Positions 47,950 through 58,701 of a stretch of DNA of 64,000 nt are shown here, piece by piece; position 1 is the first letter of the stretch, and each line of letters opens with the position of its first letter. The notes beneath the pieces are model-generated. The model was not told where the DNA came from. It did not search any database and saw nothing but the letters and a program-made list of their open reading frames with translations. The DNA is from Pocillopora verrucosa (Eukaryota; Cnidaria; Anthozoa; Scleractinia; Pocilloporidae), in the NCBI RefSeq assembly GCF_036669915.1, contig NC_089313.1:3792585-3856584 (forward strand), in the 5' to 3' direction. Position numbers and translations under genes: made by a program.

Positions 47950-48648
47950 CTGTCTGATGAACTAAATCGAGAATCCTACATGGTATGAATGTATCGATTT
48001 AAGCTATAAATGAAGTTTGCTTAAAGAAATTCTGCATTTTAATGAGCTGTAATGGTTATGATGTTTTGCATCATTGGGTGCATAAATAGTAAACGTGTAC
48101 ACTCCTTGTATTCTCTCTTGGAGTTAAGAAATAAGGGGTGTTGATTTTTACAAATTTTGACTGTTGGTGCTTATACACCGTCCCTATAGTGTAGACGAAT
48201 CTTATTGGGTTGCCAGTTGCTAAATTGCAGTTTATTACGAATGCATCTTGCCAAACAATTATCATATTTAGAACAGGTAAATGAAATTTATTTAATTTCC
48301 CATTGAAAAAAGACGGAGATAGAAATCACTTCGAAGGAGGCTGAACTCGCTTTGCGAAAATGAAAACATAGGACAAATACACGAAGTGCTTTTGAAGTGG
48401 TTTGAACGAGATAGATTCTTACCTACCGGCCATCTTTAAGGTAAAAGAATAAGTACATAGCAAGCCGGCTTTTTCATTGCCATACCTTTTGCATGCACAT
48501 TTAATCGCTACTATACTAAGTTACTCGAAAAAAAAGGAACTCTCGCTGCGATTTTTCTTATTCTGGCGATATCGCTGTGCATTTACAAAAAGGCTTCAGC
48601 GGTTTAGTCTTAAAAGTTGATCATCTTTTTAAATCTGAAATTGCCCTA

Positions 48649-48677
48649 TGTGCTGTCACATATTATGTGACAGCACA
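48649..48677. repeat. Perfect short palindrome
   Basis: TGTGCTGTCACATA is followed by one T and its exact complement: 14-bp arms around a single base. It could form a cruciform or be a dimeric protein site. Confidence 0.7.
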
Positions 48678-50346
48678 GAACTTTTTCATATTATCCTTGT
48701 GTCGAAGCCATATGAGACCCATCAACCCCCAGGGCTGGACATTAAAAGGAGTTCGAGGGCCATTATGTAAACATTTATAACATAATTAGAAAGTGCTCGG
48801 TTCTGACAAAAACAAAACGATTTTGAAAAGTTATGTGCAAACCAGTTGTAATGAATTCGGATTGACCCTCTGTTAACAGTCCTGGGATTTCGAGGTAAGC
48901 TTTCTAGATATTTTGTAATTTTTGTGATTTTTTAATGTTATATTTAACGAGACAAAATACAAGCGTCATATTTCAATAAACAATTCTCGACGGAATATCG
49001 TAGTTATTTTCATGCGAACGTTTCACTGAATTTGGTAAAATTTAAAGCTTCCAAACAAGATATTTTAATTAAATATTCCAATATAGGCAAGCTGACAACC
49101 CCCCGCTGTTTCAAAAACCGATTATGGAAATAGTTAATTGGTCAAAATGCACTGAAATTATTCCTCTAATACCCTTCAAAAATTGAGAAAAAGATTCGTG
49201 TGCTCAGCAAAAAGTAATTTTACATGTCGGCAATCTTCGCAGGCTTTTAACAATACAATAGAATCTTCTTATAAATAAGGCTCAATGTTTCACTTGAGAC
49301 CAATCACCCCAAAGAGCACACTGTAACCATGAATGAGCAAGAGCAAAGAAGAATTTGCTGCTATGCAATAAGCACTAAAATCTGTGTCGAGGACTTCATC
49401 ATAAAGGTGATATTTCATTGTTATAAGTAGAGACCGAGCACCTTATCGAAAATACAAAGAATAATTATGGTCAAAGTTAGGTACATTAATGAAGAATCAT
49501 TATGTAAACATATCTTCTTTTAGCATAAATTATCTCAAAACATCAATTTTTTTTTAAGGAACGAAGAATGGATCATAAAAAAAATATGATAATATTTACA
49601 GTGTTTCTCTCAAGTTATTCGTGTTCAATTCCATCACAACATGATAATAACTCGAATTCGCCTGAATAAGTGTCTTGTAGCTTTCTCCCGTCGAGTATGA
49701 GTCAAAATTGTCCATAATCACCTAAAATTCCCTTGAAGTGTCTCCCTGTGCCATCCGTAGATAGTGATTTTCTTTTTAAATTACTGCAAGTAGCTTTAAT
49801 TGTGCATTTTTCTTTTAGAGCACTGTAGTAATACAATCTTAATTATTCTTGTTTATAATAGTTTCATGTACATGTGAAACGATGTGCTGCAAGTTAGTTA
49901 TTCAAAACAGTAAGCCGTGTTTTTGGGGAAAAAAAAGCGCTTTGTCAATTTACCAGTGATGCTCGAAAACATGACGTGGGAGTTGAGTTTAAGGATAATA
50001 ATAATAAAAAAAAGTACCTTTGAGGTACCGAAGAACTTAAATTATTTATTTGCAGCAACCGGCTTGATTCTTGATATTTGAGGGCTTATCGGCAGTTTTT
50101 TTTTTTGCCCAAGCCTCACTGCATTCGAGGGCCGCATCTTTTCAGCAAGTCCCAGACATGCTGCAGATCTCTAATAGGAATTGGACGAGCCAAACAGGTG
50201 GAGGTCGGATATAATAATGTGACAAAACCCATGCTTTAGATCTACTGTTTTGTTGCGTCGCTTAAACCTAAATTTGGGACTTCAAAGGTCTGTTGTTTGA
50301 TTTTAAGCTTGAGAATGTCTGAGCGCGCGTTTCGTTCTTTGGAAAA

Positions 50347-50418
50347 GGTAACTGGTTAAAACTTTGGTGAAAAATTTTAACTGGTAACTGGTTAAAACTT
50401 TGGTGAAAAATTTTTAAA
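50347..50418. repeat. Tandem duplication of 36 bp
   Basis: Two direct units beginning GGTAACTGGTTAAAACTTTG. Confidence 0.85.
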
Positions 50419-50766
50419 AATTATTTTATCTTTTGTCTAGTTCAAGAGGGAAGAAAGTGAATACCACTTTATAGCTTCATCAATTCCATGATCGATCCAA
50501 GAGGCGAATTCACATTAATGCTTTGCGTGCAACTGACATGTTTGTTATCCATTATCTCCCGCATCAATAATATATTTTTGTTTTACACTGTTTTGATAAA
50601 ATTGTATATACTCATGATTCTGGTGTTTTTTTTTTTCTCTTATGAAAAGTTCAACTGAAAAAATTAGCATATACAGAATCTCGAGAGAGCAGAATTTTAG
50701 AAAAATTAACCTTTTAAAAGTTTTCACTTTATTTGTCCTAACCTTTTGTTTTCCATATTATTTTAG

Positions 50767-50836
50767 CGACGGAGGATCGTCGCGGGAAACCATTCACGCG
50801 GACTCCTACTTTTGATATTACCGACAGTTATTAAAG
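50767..50836 (+). other. Probable 5' untranslated exon of the receptor-like channel
   Basis: A 70-bp segment lies between the acceptor ATATTATTTTAG and the donor AAAG|GTACGT. It would splice to 51216 (acceptor TTTCTCTCTAG), 28 bp before the channel's ATG. No ATG-initiated frame runs through it. Confidence 0.45.
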
Positions 50837-51243
50837 GTACGTTCGTAGTTAAATTTAGCTTTGAATTAAACACAATTGAAAGCCATCGAACAGTGTTTGT
50901 GTAGGTGTTAAGTCACTTTGTTTGCAGACGTTCTTTAATTAACATTCGAACGAGTCGATGTGACAACAAGGTTTAAAACGAATTTCGCGGAAATGAAACT
51001 TGGATAACCTGATAAAATTGGCTAGCACCTAATTGAGGACGAGGAACTTGGCTTGCTTTTTTTCGATTGATTAAGAAAAAGAAGAAAGAGAATAGTTGTC
51101 AATCTCAATTTGTTCTTTCTACTGTACCTTGATGGATCAAAACTCGACGGCAGGAGCTGTAGAAGCTGGAAAATAAGATAATTTTATCATTGCTTTATTT
51201 TCCTTTTCTCTCTAGTTTGTTTTTAAGAGGTCTGGATTAAAAC

Positions 51244-54200
51244 ATGACAAGTGTTCCTCGAATTGTGAGCATTTTCTCCATATTTATTATGGCCATGACA
51301 ACTTACATTCTGGCAGACAGTGAATGCCCGGATGACAGTAACACAACGCCCCGTGACTCAGCAGGATGCCCGATTGGAGACATAACGGTTACAATGTTCC
51401 TTTCTCCTCCGTACCTTCTGGAGAAAGACGGAAGCGACAACGGAACTCAGGGATATCCTTATGGCATTGTTTTCGACTACATTGTCGATACTTTTTCTGG
51501 ATGCTGCCATGGGAAGACGAAATTCGTCCCGACAAATGACGATATATTGAAATCTGACATAATCTTTCCTGTCAGTGAGAGCGATGAAACCAATCTAACT
51601 TTCTCAGGTGTTTCTTATACCTTCTATGATATCGTCAAGGTGGATGGTTTTGTGCTCATTGGCCTCATTGATCAGTACAACGCCAAAGCAAGAGGCTTGG
51701 TGTTGAGGTCTTTGTACGACTCTTGGCCAATTTTTGCGTTAACCTTTCTCCTCACTGGAATTGCCGGAATTTTCATCTGGGCGCTGGTAAGCTGACTCGT
51801 GACTTTTTACCTCTAACCACAGTAAACATTGGTTTATGTCTCGGTTGGGAACGTATTGATCCCCTTATATGGAAAGCCTCATCATAACCGACCACCCATT
51901 CTGCCATTCTGGTTGAACAGTCTTTCTGGTGGGGTGAGGTTGCTGCAAAGGACACGTGGCTTCAGTTTCGGTCCAAATTTTAACGTAAAGCTAGCAATTA
52001 GGACGCATACATTTTTTGTAGCAACTCGATGGTAGTTAAACTGAGAACCAAGTTTATCAAAAAGGTCAAAGTGTCCCGCATAACACCACACATAGCTCTT
52101 TCATAACCACTTTTACTCAACAAATGGCATGCGGTCTGAGGTTCAATTGCCACTCGGTTATACTGACTGCTAACTGCTACCATTGATGTCGAAATTAACA
52201 TTCAGACAACAAGTATTTCAGCTTTGCACTCACTTATGCTGAGATATAGCTAGTAAATTTAAATACCCTCTTGGGTTATCAATAGGCGAGATTTGTCTCC
52301 ATGCTTACTTTCCAGGAATACTACGTGAAAAACGAAGAATTTTCTTTGTCCTTTACAAGAGGTTCTTATGATGGATTTTGGTGGGCTTTCATCAGCATGA
52401 CAACTGTTGGGTAGGAAATACCAAATAACCAATTATCTAGCCCTATTAGTATGTAAGGTAGCCATGTCTTTTGTAACAGAAGAGTAAAGGGGCTTTTTGT
52501 TGCACTCGTCAGACTTGTACCCAGTGATTTTGGTGCGCACACTCACGCGCCTCAAGGCTCCATTTCAGTTTAGGTACATTCTAAAATCATATGGAAAACG
52601 AGTCCATGATTAATAATTGATAATTTGAACTTGGGAAATACAGCTGGAATATGATAAGCACTTACAATTTGATTAAGGTAGATAAACCGCTATTGAACGA
52701 ATTTTGAAAAAGCCTACTTTGTTAACTTTAGCCCTTCGAGAAAAAATTTGTTTCTAAAGAAACCAATCGACTCACTTTTCCATTTATCTGAGTCATGTTG
52801 AAATTTTTATCGACGAATGACTGATAACAAGGATAACATCGTTCATTTTCCAAGATACGGAGACAAAAGTCCAAGATCGTTTTTTGGTCGTTTGTTTGGT
52901 GTGTTCTGGATTCTCATTGGCTTAGTCGTAATCACCATGTTTACCGCTACTGTGACGTCAGCTCTCACTCACAGCTCCTCGCCGGACTTTATCAATGCAC
53001 TGGAGGGGTTAAAGGTAAGCGGTGTTGAACAGTTACTTGTAATTTCTAGAAAGATTGAAATGAACCGGTGGAAAAACCCGTTAGGACATTTCACTTGAAT
53101 TTATGATATTTGCAACTTCTGTTATCAGTACAGACCGATCTTGCATGCACATTCTCTTTTCTTGACGATTTTAAAATACGACGATTTACTGGTATAGCAA
53201 GTGATTTCAATGAGCTTTTAATTAAAATATCATACCAGTCTGGTTGTTTTTTCTCTTTAGGTGGCCGTGCTTAATGGCAGTTTTGCTGAGGCCGAGGCAA
53301 CCTACCTGGGAGCAATATCCAGTCGTGAGTATGGGTGCAGTTCCTGTGATTTTCACCATTTCATGTAATTGTCATGGGGTCAATTCACAGATATGCGCCC
53401 ATCATGTATATATATTTTTAAGATTGCTGTATTTTAGGATTTTTCATAATCGCATGGCATACAAAATCCAAACTTAACATTGGTATAAGGTAGAATAAAT
53501 CCACACAACTTGAATTTGGCGAAAGATGTGTTTTCGTCTTGGCTTAAGCATGGGACAAAAATTCGCCACTTTCAGTTACATCATCATTGTACATAAGAAT
53601 TCCTATCCAAGCAGTATGCAGGAAGTTAGTCACCACGGACCTAGTTAAACGGCAAAGTCTGCCATGTCTACCAAATCTGCTAGTTTCGATTCCTACAAGG
53701 AGCACTCTTAGTTCTTTTTCTCCCAGTATGCCTGTGTTATTCACTGAATAATACCCTCTTTCAAAAAATGCCATACTTCTTATGACGCTTTTGACATTGC
53801 TACTCCTGGTATTACGCTGGAAGTATGTCCCATATAACTTTCAAAAGGGCCTGGCTCATTGTGGATTCTTTGTGGCTCAGTGGTAGAGCATAATAGAGCG
53901 GAAACCAAAGGTCTCAGTTTCGATTCCTCGTGAAGGACTCAGAATTTCGTCTTTTTCCCACGCTCGTGAAAAGACGGACATACGTCTTTTGATATTTCTA
54001 TACTGAGTTCAAAATTTACCTTCGTTCTCATTCTGTTAGCATAGAATTTAATGTTGAATTTATCACAAGATCCCCTAAAATGCATTTAACAACGCGACCT
54101 TCAAAAAAAAACACAGCTTTCCCTGATTAAAACGCGGATCGTAGCAATTTTCCTCTGATATTTCACTTAATCACGCATTGCCTTTCAGCGTACCCTGAAT

Positions 54201-55343
54201 TTGAAGACATGCATGCTGCTATGGTTAGAGAAGAGGTAGAGGGCTTGTTCATGGAGAGACTCCAAGCTTACTACTTTTACAAAGATAAAAACGTCTACGA
54301 TGGTGACAATTTGCGAGTGTTTCACACAGTCCCTTCAAAAATTTCGCACAAGATGGCCTTCAAACAAAACACAACATGCCAGTTAATTGAGAAGAACTAC
54401 TGTTTCAAACGTCGCTTGGAGAATCCTTTAATCAGTTCGTACGTTAGGGATTATACAACACCGTTAAAGGTATTGGGTCATGTCACTTGCTTTTCTTAAT
54501 CTTTTTACTCCTGATATTTCATTGGTAACTCTCCTTGTAGTCTGCCATACAATTTTTACGATATTAGTTCAGATAATTCGGCATCGAATCAAATAATGAT
54601 CTCCTGATTGACATTTTTCCTTGTTCCAATCACTAGTCTGCTTCGAGCTTTATTTTAAAAAAAGTGGTTAGTAGAAATTCTGTTTTGGTCACTGATGGTC
54701 ATGCCTTTGACGAAGAATTAGAAAGTTCTCCCCGCGGACAACGCTTGTCTGTAGAACATTGTTAGAAAACCATGGCTGTAGGTGGCGAGATCTGGTTGGA
54801 TTATAGGACAGATTAAATTTTAGTCACTCACTATTTTCTTCAATGTCCACCTATTGTGTCTTTCAGGCTTTTAACCCATCGGTGGATACAGTTGGTCTTT
54901 TGTCAGGCAATTCAAAAGGAACAAGTACTTTGTTACTCAGCCTGATGGGTGTGTTCTTCGGTTTGTGTGTTCTCGGCGTCTCGGTAGAGTTGTTCTTATG
55001 GAAATCTGCAAGGCGGTGCACTAAGCCTGTTCCCTTTCGTAAGTATATCAGAAGTTCCATCTTGGTATCCTGGGCGTTTCTTAATTAATGTAATGGTGGC
55101 CGAAAAAAAAATCATTGCATTTGCTGACTTTGTATTTCTGCTTCATTCTTCTTAGAGACTAAACGTGAAAGAACGCCGTCTGATGTAAATTCATTTCACC
55201 TGAATACGGTTTTATTGCAACTTAGAGGCTTCGAGGAGAATCTGGAAAAGCTTTCCAACCAAATACAGACAATGAAAGAAAATCTGACAGGTGCAACAAG
55301 GAAGACGACCCAAGAAAACGTGAAGCTTACGGAATTCAACTAA
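51244..55343 (+). CDS. Glutamate-receptor-like channel with a potassium-channel filter (GluR0-like)
   Basis: Seven exons: 51244-51786, 52316-52410, 52855-53014, 53261-53324, 54189-54469, 54867-55038, 55156-55343, all in phase, 500 residues. Order: signal peptide (about 1-24), ligand-binding half S1, membrane helix (about 160-181), pore with TTVGYGD at 210-216, membrane helix (226-250, ending FTATVTSAL), half S2 (about 262-395), third membrane helix (about 401-426) and a cytosolic tail with a coiled-coil-like part (LEKLSNQIQTMKENL). This is ionotropic glutamate receptor topology without the N-terminal domain, but TVGYGD is the potassium-selective signature, as in bacterial GluR0. It predicts a ligand-gated potassium channel in the plasma membrane. 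S1 and S2 are short and divergent, and the arginine that usually holds the amino-acid ligand is not seen before FSGVSY, so the ligand is unknown. Confidence 0.82.
53866..53965 (+). mobile_element. tRNA-derived SINE in channel intron 4
   Basis: A box TGGCTCAGTGGTAGAGCA and B box GGTCTCAGTTTCGATTCCT, then AAGGACTCAGAATTTCGTC. A more decayed copy with CTAGTTTCGATTCCTAC is at about 53640-53770. No acceptor stem, so not a tRNA gene. Confidence 0.65.
54500..54700. repeat. Dispersed non-autonomous repeat, copy in channel intron 5
   Basis: Matches the BLMH intron 4 copy (14385) through CCATACAAT, TTAGTTCAGA, GAATCAA and AGAAATTCTGTTTTGGTCAC in the same order. Confidence 0.5.
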
Positions 55344-57532
55344 TTATTACTTCAGTGTAGTCAAGGCTCGATTATCCTGACTGGTGGGGACTGGGCTAAG
55401 CATTCCGGAAAATATGAATATTAATGATCCAAAAATAAGTCTACTTAAGTCTGCCGGTCGCGTGATTCATGCTATGATATTTAAACCCTGACCTAAATAA
55501 AGGAAGTATTGTTTACCACTGGATTTTATAAAAAAAAATCTTACACCTGACGCAAAAAGAAACTCATGACATGCGTAGCAGTCAATAAAATAAAAAGTTA
55601 ATTTTATTTCATTTTTATCGATCGACGAAAGGTTAACTGTCGATATACTGCCATCCCATCATGCAAGGCCGACCGAAGTAGCAATACCCCCAGCTGTTCC
55701 ATGTTACGAAAAGTTATGTGAACGACTTTGGATACATGAAAATCATATATTTGAACTGTGGTTAATAAATGAAGACTAGAGTGATCTTCGCTGTAATAAT
55801 AAACACTACTTTAGTAGTAGTGAAAATGAAGTCTGAAGTCTGGCTGACCTTTTCAGATTTATCTTCATGACTGTTTAATTAGTTTTCATTACGGCGAAGA
55901 TCACTCGGATCTTTTAAAAGCGATATACCTCACAGAAATTATGGGTGACGATTAAAGACTTTTATGGACTTGAAAAATAACAAAAATCATAATAAACATG
56001 AACAGGTTTCTATTTTAGATACTAATGCCAATTGAGCATATATCCTAAAGCTGAAAAAGTTCTCGCAAATAAAGTAATTGGTCCTGGTGTTTGTAAAATA
56101 CATTCAGTTGACTCTGCTAGGAATAATTGTTGTAAATAAGTATGGCTTGAAGACATTTGATTGGTTTATATGAAGCCTTCTGATAAAATTATGGAAATTA
56201 AGTAGTAAACGATAACGATATGATTATCACCATACGTCATTTGACATAAACAGCTTACATGGTTAAACATTTGAAAAAGTTACAATTTCGTGAAAGTAAG
56301 ATCATTTTTAGGTTCATACAATTTGAATTAAAGGAATGAAAAGTTAAAAAAAAAATTCTAAACAGTTTAAAGATGTGTTTTATGTGATCTTATTTACTTT
56401 GTTAAATATTTCATAATCAATTTACCGCCCTGGTGGAATTGTAGAAGAATTGTGGTATTGAATGACGTGCCGAATCTCATCCACTATTCTCTTCGTAGTT
56501 CCAAGGACATGCTTCCAAGATAAAGTAGCGTAATAAGTGTGGTAAGCATCTGAAATTTTTAACATTTTATATTTTAATAATGTACATGAAAAAATTACTC
56601 AGTTCTGATTGGTTAACATAAATGCAGTTTTAAGGTAATTCAGAGCAGAAGAGGGTTAATTTAGTGCAAAGAAAGTAATTAATCAGACATTCTGATTAGT
56701 CAATAATCAAAGAAACTCACAGACAGCCAATCAAATGCGAGTCTTAGACGTCGCAACAAAATTTGAAAATTTGAAAAATTGCGAGCGAAACAATGGTCAG
56801 CGTTTTAGGTAGGTTTTCTTTCGCCACCGCGGCTGAAAAAAAGCTCAAACAACGAAAACATTGTAAAAGGTACTGCTTTTTGGTTGTCGGTTTGGAGAGA
56901 GTGGTGTTTAGGGAAGGGAATTGCCAAGGAAATCGAAAATTGCGCATCGATCCAGCTTAACACTTTGCTCGAGCGATCCAACGCCGAAATTAAAAACAAA
57001 CATGGTTAAACATCGAGAACGACGATTTCATTTCATCGAAACTGATTCGGACACAGACTCAACAATTCCTTGAACTGTTTACTCGGACTTTGAACTTTTT
57101 TTGCGCCTTAAAGAGGTGAAGATATCATTGTATATTATTGTTTTGATGGTACACGGTTGTTTTGACCGAGCACACAATGTCAAAATTGCACGAGAAATCA
57201 TGTGATTACCTAAACAAATTCCGGTAAATGGTTTGAACCCGGGGGTAGCATGTAATAGTGTAGTTTGATCGTCCGGGTGAGTGTAGTCCTGAGAAGGACT
57301 GTTGTCGGTAGTGGTGACTGACGTTTCGACAACCTGAGCGGAAGTCATCAGTCCGAGTCAAGGATACAAATTCCAATATACAGATCGTTGTTATGGAAAA
57401 TAGGAAGTAACATTAGACGTCCCACCGGGTCAGCTGGCAAGCCAGTTTCTTTCCATCCTTGAAAAAACTGTCTCATCTTTCCTTAACAACTCAACCAGGA
57501 CAAACAAGAGAATTGGCCATCACAACAAATAT
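55344..57532. other. Intergenic region between channel and GPCR genes
   Basis: No gene. Near 55790-55915 are inverted copies of a SINE-tail-like segment (GTGATCTTCGCTGTAATAAT and ATTACGGCGAAGATCACTC). A retroelement fragment lies at about 57240-57365. The frames at 56744-56999 and 57079-57348 lie in non-coding or repeat sequence. Confidence 0.5.
57240..57365 (-). mobile_element. Penelope-like fragment with a degenerate hammerhead motif
   Basis: On the minus strand 57354-57316 reads CTGATGACTTCCGCTCAGGT then TGTCGAAACGTCAGTC. The CUGAUGA and GAAAC boxes and a GUC site are intact, but stem II pairs poorly and stem I does not close against the flanking bases. Probably the decayed ribozyme of a Penelope-like or related element. 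Confidence 0.4.
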
Positions 57533-58564
57533 TCAATATCCGGTAGCGATCATCTCATGCTCTGTCTCTCTGTCTCTTGTGACAGCTTCTCGGCTTCTAT
57601 AACACAGTAATGCATCTTTTACTGCTTTCCTGTATTTGGGATGTCTCCATGCGTAAATATAAGCATCTAGGGCAACCTTAAAGAACATGATCACGTCGCT
57701 CACACGAAGAGCAATGCTGATCTTGAGCAGAAAGTCCCACGACATAGGCTTGGTATAGAGGTAAATGTAAAATGAGACGATGTGTGGAAAGGAACACAAA
57801 AGTAGCAGGGCAGATAACATGAGCGCCACAACCGTTAGTTGCTTCTGATGTTTTGCTTCGTTCTTACTGCCTTGTGCCCCTTCTGAGCACTGATGCATGG
57901 ATCGACTCAAAGAACTTCGCTCGCGGAACGCCTTAGACCTTTGGGAAAACCTTCGGAATGATCTGTACAGGAAAATGTGCGCCACAGTCAGTAGGACGCC
58001 AACAACAGTTGGGTGAAGGTGAAGATTTATCCTCAAATAGGTATCTGTTGGGATTTTCGTATACTGCAAGGAGCTGAAGATGGCGAAATAGACAAAATGA
58101 CAACACACTGCAACAAGAACCCGCCTCTTGGTGAATAGCACCTTGTATCTATGAGGGAAGGTGATGGCAATGTATTGGGTTGTAGTTAAAGCCAGGACCA
58201 GAAAAAAAGAAGAGCTTAGCATTATAACGGACAGGAATGCGCTTGTAGTGAACAGGTATTCAAATTGCTTGCCTGGACGGAACGTTTGGTAGAAATGGCA
58301 AGCGAAGTAGTAGACGGCGAAGAGAGGCTCAACAATCAGACCTGTCACGAGGTCAACAAGTGCCAAACTTATAATAAAGTAAGTGACTGGTGTCCGAAAG
58401 GATTTAAAAGGATCTCTGTAGATTGCCATCAAGAGGAGAGTATTGCTAACCACTGTGATAGGGGAGAAGAGTGAGAGAAGGAAAGCTGACACGTATAGTG
58501 TGGTGAGATAGGGCTTGTAGTCCAGGTCTTCCAGCGATGAATTGGCTACCGTGATATTTGCCAT
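57533..58564 (-). CDS. Orphan rhodopsin-family GPCR
   Basis: A single coding exon, 343 residues; an acceptor before 58701 (TTTTTTATCAG) suggests an intron in the 5' untranslated region. Seven membrane helices are visible. Asn-linked sites occur in the extracellular N-terminus (NIT, NSS). Family marks: Asn41 in helix 1 (VVSNTLLL), Asp71 in helix 2 (LALVDLVTG), CSFP in helix 6 where CWxP is usual. The DRY motif is replaced by TQY (TTTQYIAITFPHRY), and NPxxY in helix 7 by DAYIY. The usual helix-3 cysteine is not evident. Ligand unknown; the type resembles the large cnidarian expansions loosely related to amine/adenosine/melanocortin receptors. Coding is intact, so the unusual motifs are not signs of decay. 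Confidence 0.88.
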   Translation of the reverse strand: MANITVANSSLEDLDYKPYLTTLYVSAFLLSLFSPITVVSNTLLLMAIYRDPFKSFRTPVTYFIISLALVDLVTGLIVEPLFAVYYFACHFYQTFRPGKQFEYLFTTSAFLSVIMLSSSFFLVLALTTTQYIAITFPHRYKVLFTKRRVLVAVCCHFVYFAIFSSLQYTKIPTDTYLRINLHLHPTVVGVLLTVAHIFLYRSFRRFSQRSKAFRERSSLSRSMHQCSEGAQGSKNEAKHQKQLTVVALMLSALLLLCSFPHIVSFYIYLYTKPMSWDFLLKISIALRVSDVIMFFKVALDAYIYAWRHPKYRKAVKDALLCYRSREAVTRDRETEHEMIATGY

Positions 58565-58701
58565 TTATTTTCAACAGTGTCTGTTTTCAGTTTCAATCCT
58601 CGTTATGTATGGAGTAAAGATTATCAGTCACAGATCTAGCGTCATCAAATTCTGGTTGCCCAAATATTTGAATGCTTGTCTCACATCAATGCGTGACCAA
58701 C

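Larger units (their letters stand above)
47950..50766. other. Intergenic region upstream of the receptor-like channel
   Basis: No coding gene supported. It holds a 29-bp perfect palindrome (48649-48677), a possible 15-bp non-coding exon ending at TTTCGAG|GTAAGC near 48895 and a 36-bp tandem duplication (50347-50418). The channel gene's distal promoter is likely here. Confidence 0.45.

Noticed and set aside
53880-53950. tRNA gene
   Set aside because: Same reasoning: promoter boxes without a closing acceptor stem, followed by a SINE-like body.
57079-57348. 89-codon minus-strand frame
   Set aside because: It reads across the retroelement fragment with the degenerate hammerhead; not an independent gene.
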